The notes under the pieces were generated by a model. That model had not been told where the DNA came from. It did no database searches and was given only the letters and a program-made list of their open reading frames with translations. Source: Actinomycetes bacterium (GTDB lineage Bacteria; Actinomycetota; Coriobacteriia; Coriobacteriales; Eggerthellaceae). From it: 6,706 bases of DNA. The DNA is taken from the NCBI GenBank assembly GCA_023460315.1, contig JAEWQO010000051.1, positions 1-6,706 on the forward strand. The letters are read 5' to 3'. The translations under genes were made by a program, and so were the position numbers. Every line of letters starts with the position of its first letter. Positions within the stretch are counted from its first letter, which is position 1. This document shows, one piece after another, positions 5,784 through 6,706 of this stretch.

Positions 5784-6614
5784 CTAGGCGTTGACGAGCA
5801 CGGAGATGTGAAGCAGATAGTCCTCGCTTGATTGGGACATCAAATATGAGTTCATGTCGAGCTCGTACAAAGGACCGAGCATTTCGAACCCTTCTTTCCT
5901 AACGTAGTCAAGCAGCTTCGCGTATGACCGCTCGACCGTGCTTGTTCCTCCTTGATGAAGGATGACTGCGTAATTGCCGTGCGGCTTGTGATCGATGCGG
6001 CCCTCGAGTGCGTTGGGGTTGTCAGGTGGGGAAACCCACGTGATAAGCTTCGTGTAGTAATACTCTTCCGGCTTGCGGGGATCGGGGATGTCGATGATCC
6101 GGCCGAGGGGAAACTTCGATACGCCGGCGGTGTTGCGGCAGAGGTCGGAGTGTGCGCTGACGGCTTGCGCATAAGCTTGCTGCGTGCGCTCGCGCTTGAC
6201 ATCGGTCGTGATGAACCAGATGTCGTCCCAGTACGAGAGACGTGGTTTGTCCTTGGGAAACAGCAGGGAACGCTGGGTGAGATAGCGCATCTTTTCCATC
6301 ATGCCGATGCGGGCATCAAGCAGATCGCGTTGTCTGCGCATGTTCTCGATGTTGGCTTGGGTGGTTTCCAAGAACAGGTCGGTCGTCCGATTGTCCAGAT
6401 ATTCCTTCACTTCTTTCATGGTCATGCCGGTATCGAGGAAGAACCTGATGACGTCGAACAGATACAGTTGTTTGAGGGAGTAGTAACGATAGCCGTTCTC
6501 GGCGACTTCCTGCGGTTTCAAAAGGCCTATCTTGTCATAATGGACAAGCAGCTCTCTGCTCACGTTGCACATGCGGGCGAACTCGCCGGTGGAAAGAAGC
6601 AAAGGGGATATCAT
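5784..6614 (-). CDS. MerR-family regulator with GyrI-like effector domain
   Basis: The 276-residue protein has the layout of multidrug-sensing MerR regulators such as BmrR. A winged helix-turn-helix lies at residues 6-73, with LSTGEFARMCNVSRELLVHYD and the wing NGYRYYS (40-46). A dimerising coiled coil spans about 78-112, and a C-terminal GyrI/BmrR-like ligand domain about 125-276. The latter ends in the typical SEDYLLHISVLV, in which Glu264 sits where the family keeps an acidic ligand residue. Such proteins bind as dimers in long promoter spacers and untwist the DNA when a ligand, often an aromatic or cationic drug, is bound. The ATG at 6614 is preceded by GAAGGAG, 5 bases away. The gene converges on acs, with a hairpin between them, so they are not cotranscribed. 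No target operator with classical MerR spacing was found inside the window; the target may lie beyond the right edge. The ligand is unknown. Confidence 0.94.
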   Translation of the reverse strand: MISPLLLSTGEFARMCNVSRELLVHYDKIGLLKPQEVAENGYRYYSLKQLYLFDVIRFFLDTGMTMKEVKEYLDNRTTDLFLETTQANIENMRRQRDLLDARIGMMEKMRYLTQRSLLFPKDKPRLSYWDDIWFITTDVKRERTQQAYAQAVSAHSDLCRNTAGVSKFPLGRIIDIPDPRKPEEYYYTKLITWVSPPDNPNALEGRIDHKPHGNYAVILHQGGTSTVERSYAKLLDYVRKEGFEMLGPLYELDMNSYLMSQSSEDYLLHISVLVNA

Positions 6615-6706
6615 GGGGGCTCCTTCTGTTCGAGGGGGGCAACGGGGGAACCCGCATCAGCCGCGTTCCTGCATCGGTCGGCCGCGAGAGACCGCCGCTC
6701 GCCGGG
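6615..6706 (-). other. GC-rich leader upstream of the MerR-type gene
   Basis: The 92 bases before the MerR-type start contain its ribosome site GAAGGAG (6626-6620) and a dyad CGGTC/GACCG (6675-6679 with 6690-6694). No convincing -10 or -35 hexamers are visible on either strand, so the promoter may lie past the window edge. Confidence 0.4.

Noticed and set aside
1..6706. CRISPR array, tRNA, rRNA, insertion sequence or toxin-antitoxin genes
   Set aside because: No regularly spaced repeats, no cloverleaf or rRNA-like segments, and no transposase or toxin motifs were seen on either strand.

Overview
This 6.7 kb window carries five protein-coding genes of a bacterium. Four lie on the plus strand: a TetR-type regulator, a DUF4013-type membrane protein, an unrecognised HEAT-like protein and acetyl-CoA synthetase. 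The fifth, a MerR-type regulator, lies on the minus strand. Coding GC is moderately high but uneven: by hand count bases 4501-4560 are about 62% GC and bases 541-600 about 35%. Strong Shine-Dalgarno sites, a DUF4013 membrane protein, small TetR and MerR regulators and GC-rich spacers would fit a gut or oral actinobacterium of the class Coriobacteriia. This is a tentative impression from style, because no taxonomic marker is present.

Layout. Bases 1-424 hold no convincing large gene. They contain a perfect 10-bp inverted repeat, a possible 13-codon minus-strand leader peptide with a good ribosome site, a tract of 94% GC (151-216), and a promoter (325-352) whose core elements sit among overlapping dyads. 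The TetR-type gene (425-1060) is AT-richer than the rest of the window. About 180 bp downstream lies the most striking non-coding element: a perfect 36-bp palindrome (1241-1276) built of nested TCAC/GTGA dyads. It touches the ribosome-binding site of the DUF4013 membrane-protein gene (1289-2209). The regulator, the operator-like palindrome and the membrane protein look like one regulatory unit, although this is inferred from position only.

A 619-bp stretch (2210-2828) without a convincing gene follows. A two-gene unit then begins: a 225-residue protein with HEAT-like repeats (2829-3506) and, 35 bp later, a full-length acetyl-CoA synthetase (3542-5533). The synthetase keeps the acetate-pocket tryptophan and the catalytic C-terminal lysine. 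Its ATP-binding P-loop has Ala where the family signature expects Gly or Ser. A good rho-independent terminator follows at 5551-5598. A second hairpin (5737-5783) separates it from the convergent MerR-type gene (5784-6614, minus), which has a GyrI-like effector domain. The last 92 bp are GC-rich leader sequence of that gene.

No RNA gene, CRISPR array, insertion sequence or phage gene was recognised. The best candidates for something undescribed are the palindrome abutting the DUF4013 gene, the HEAT-like partner encoded with acetyl-CoA synthetase, and the structured, very GC-rich block at the left end.
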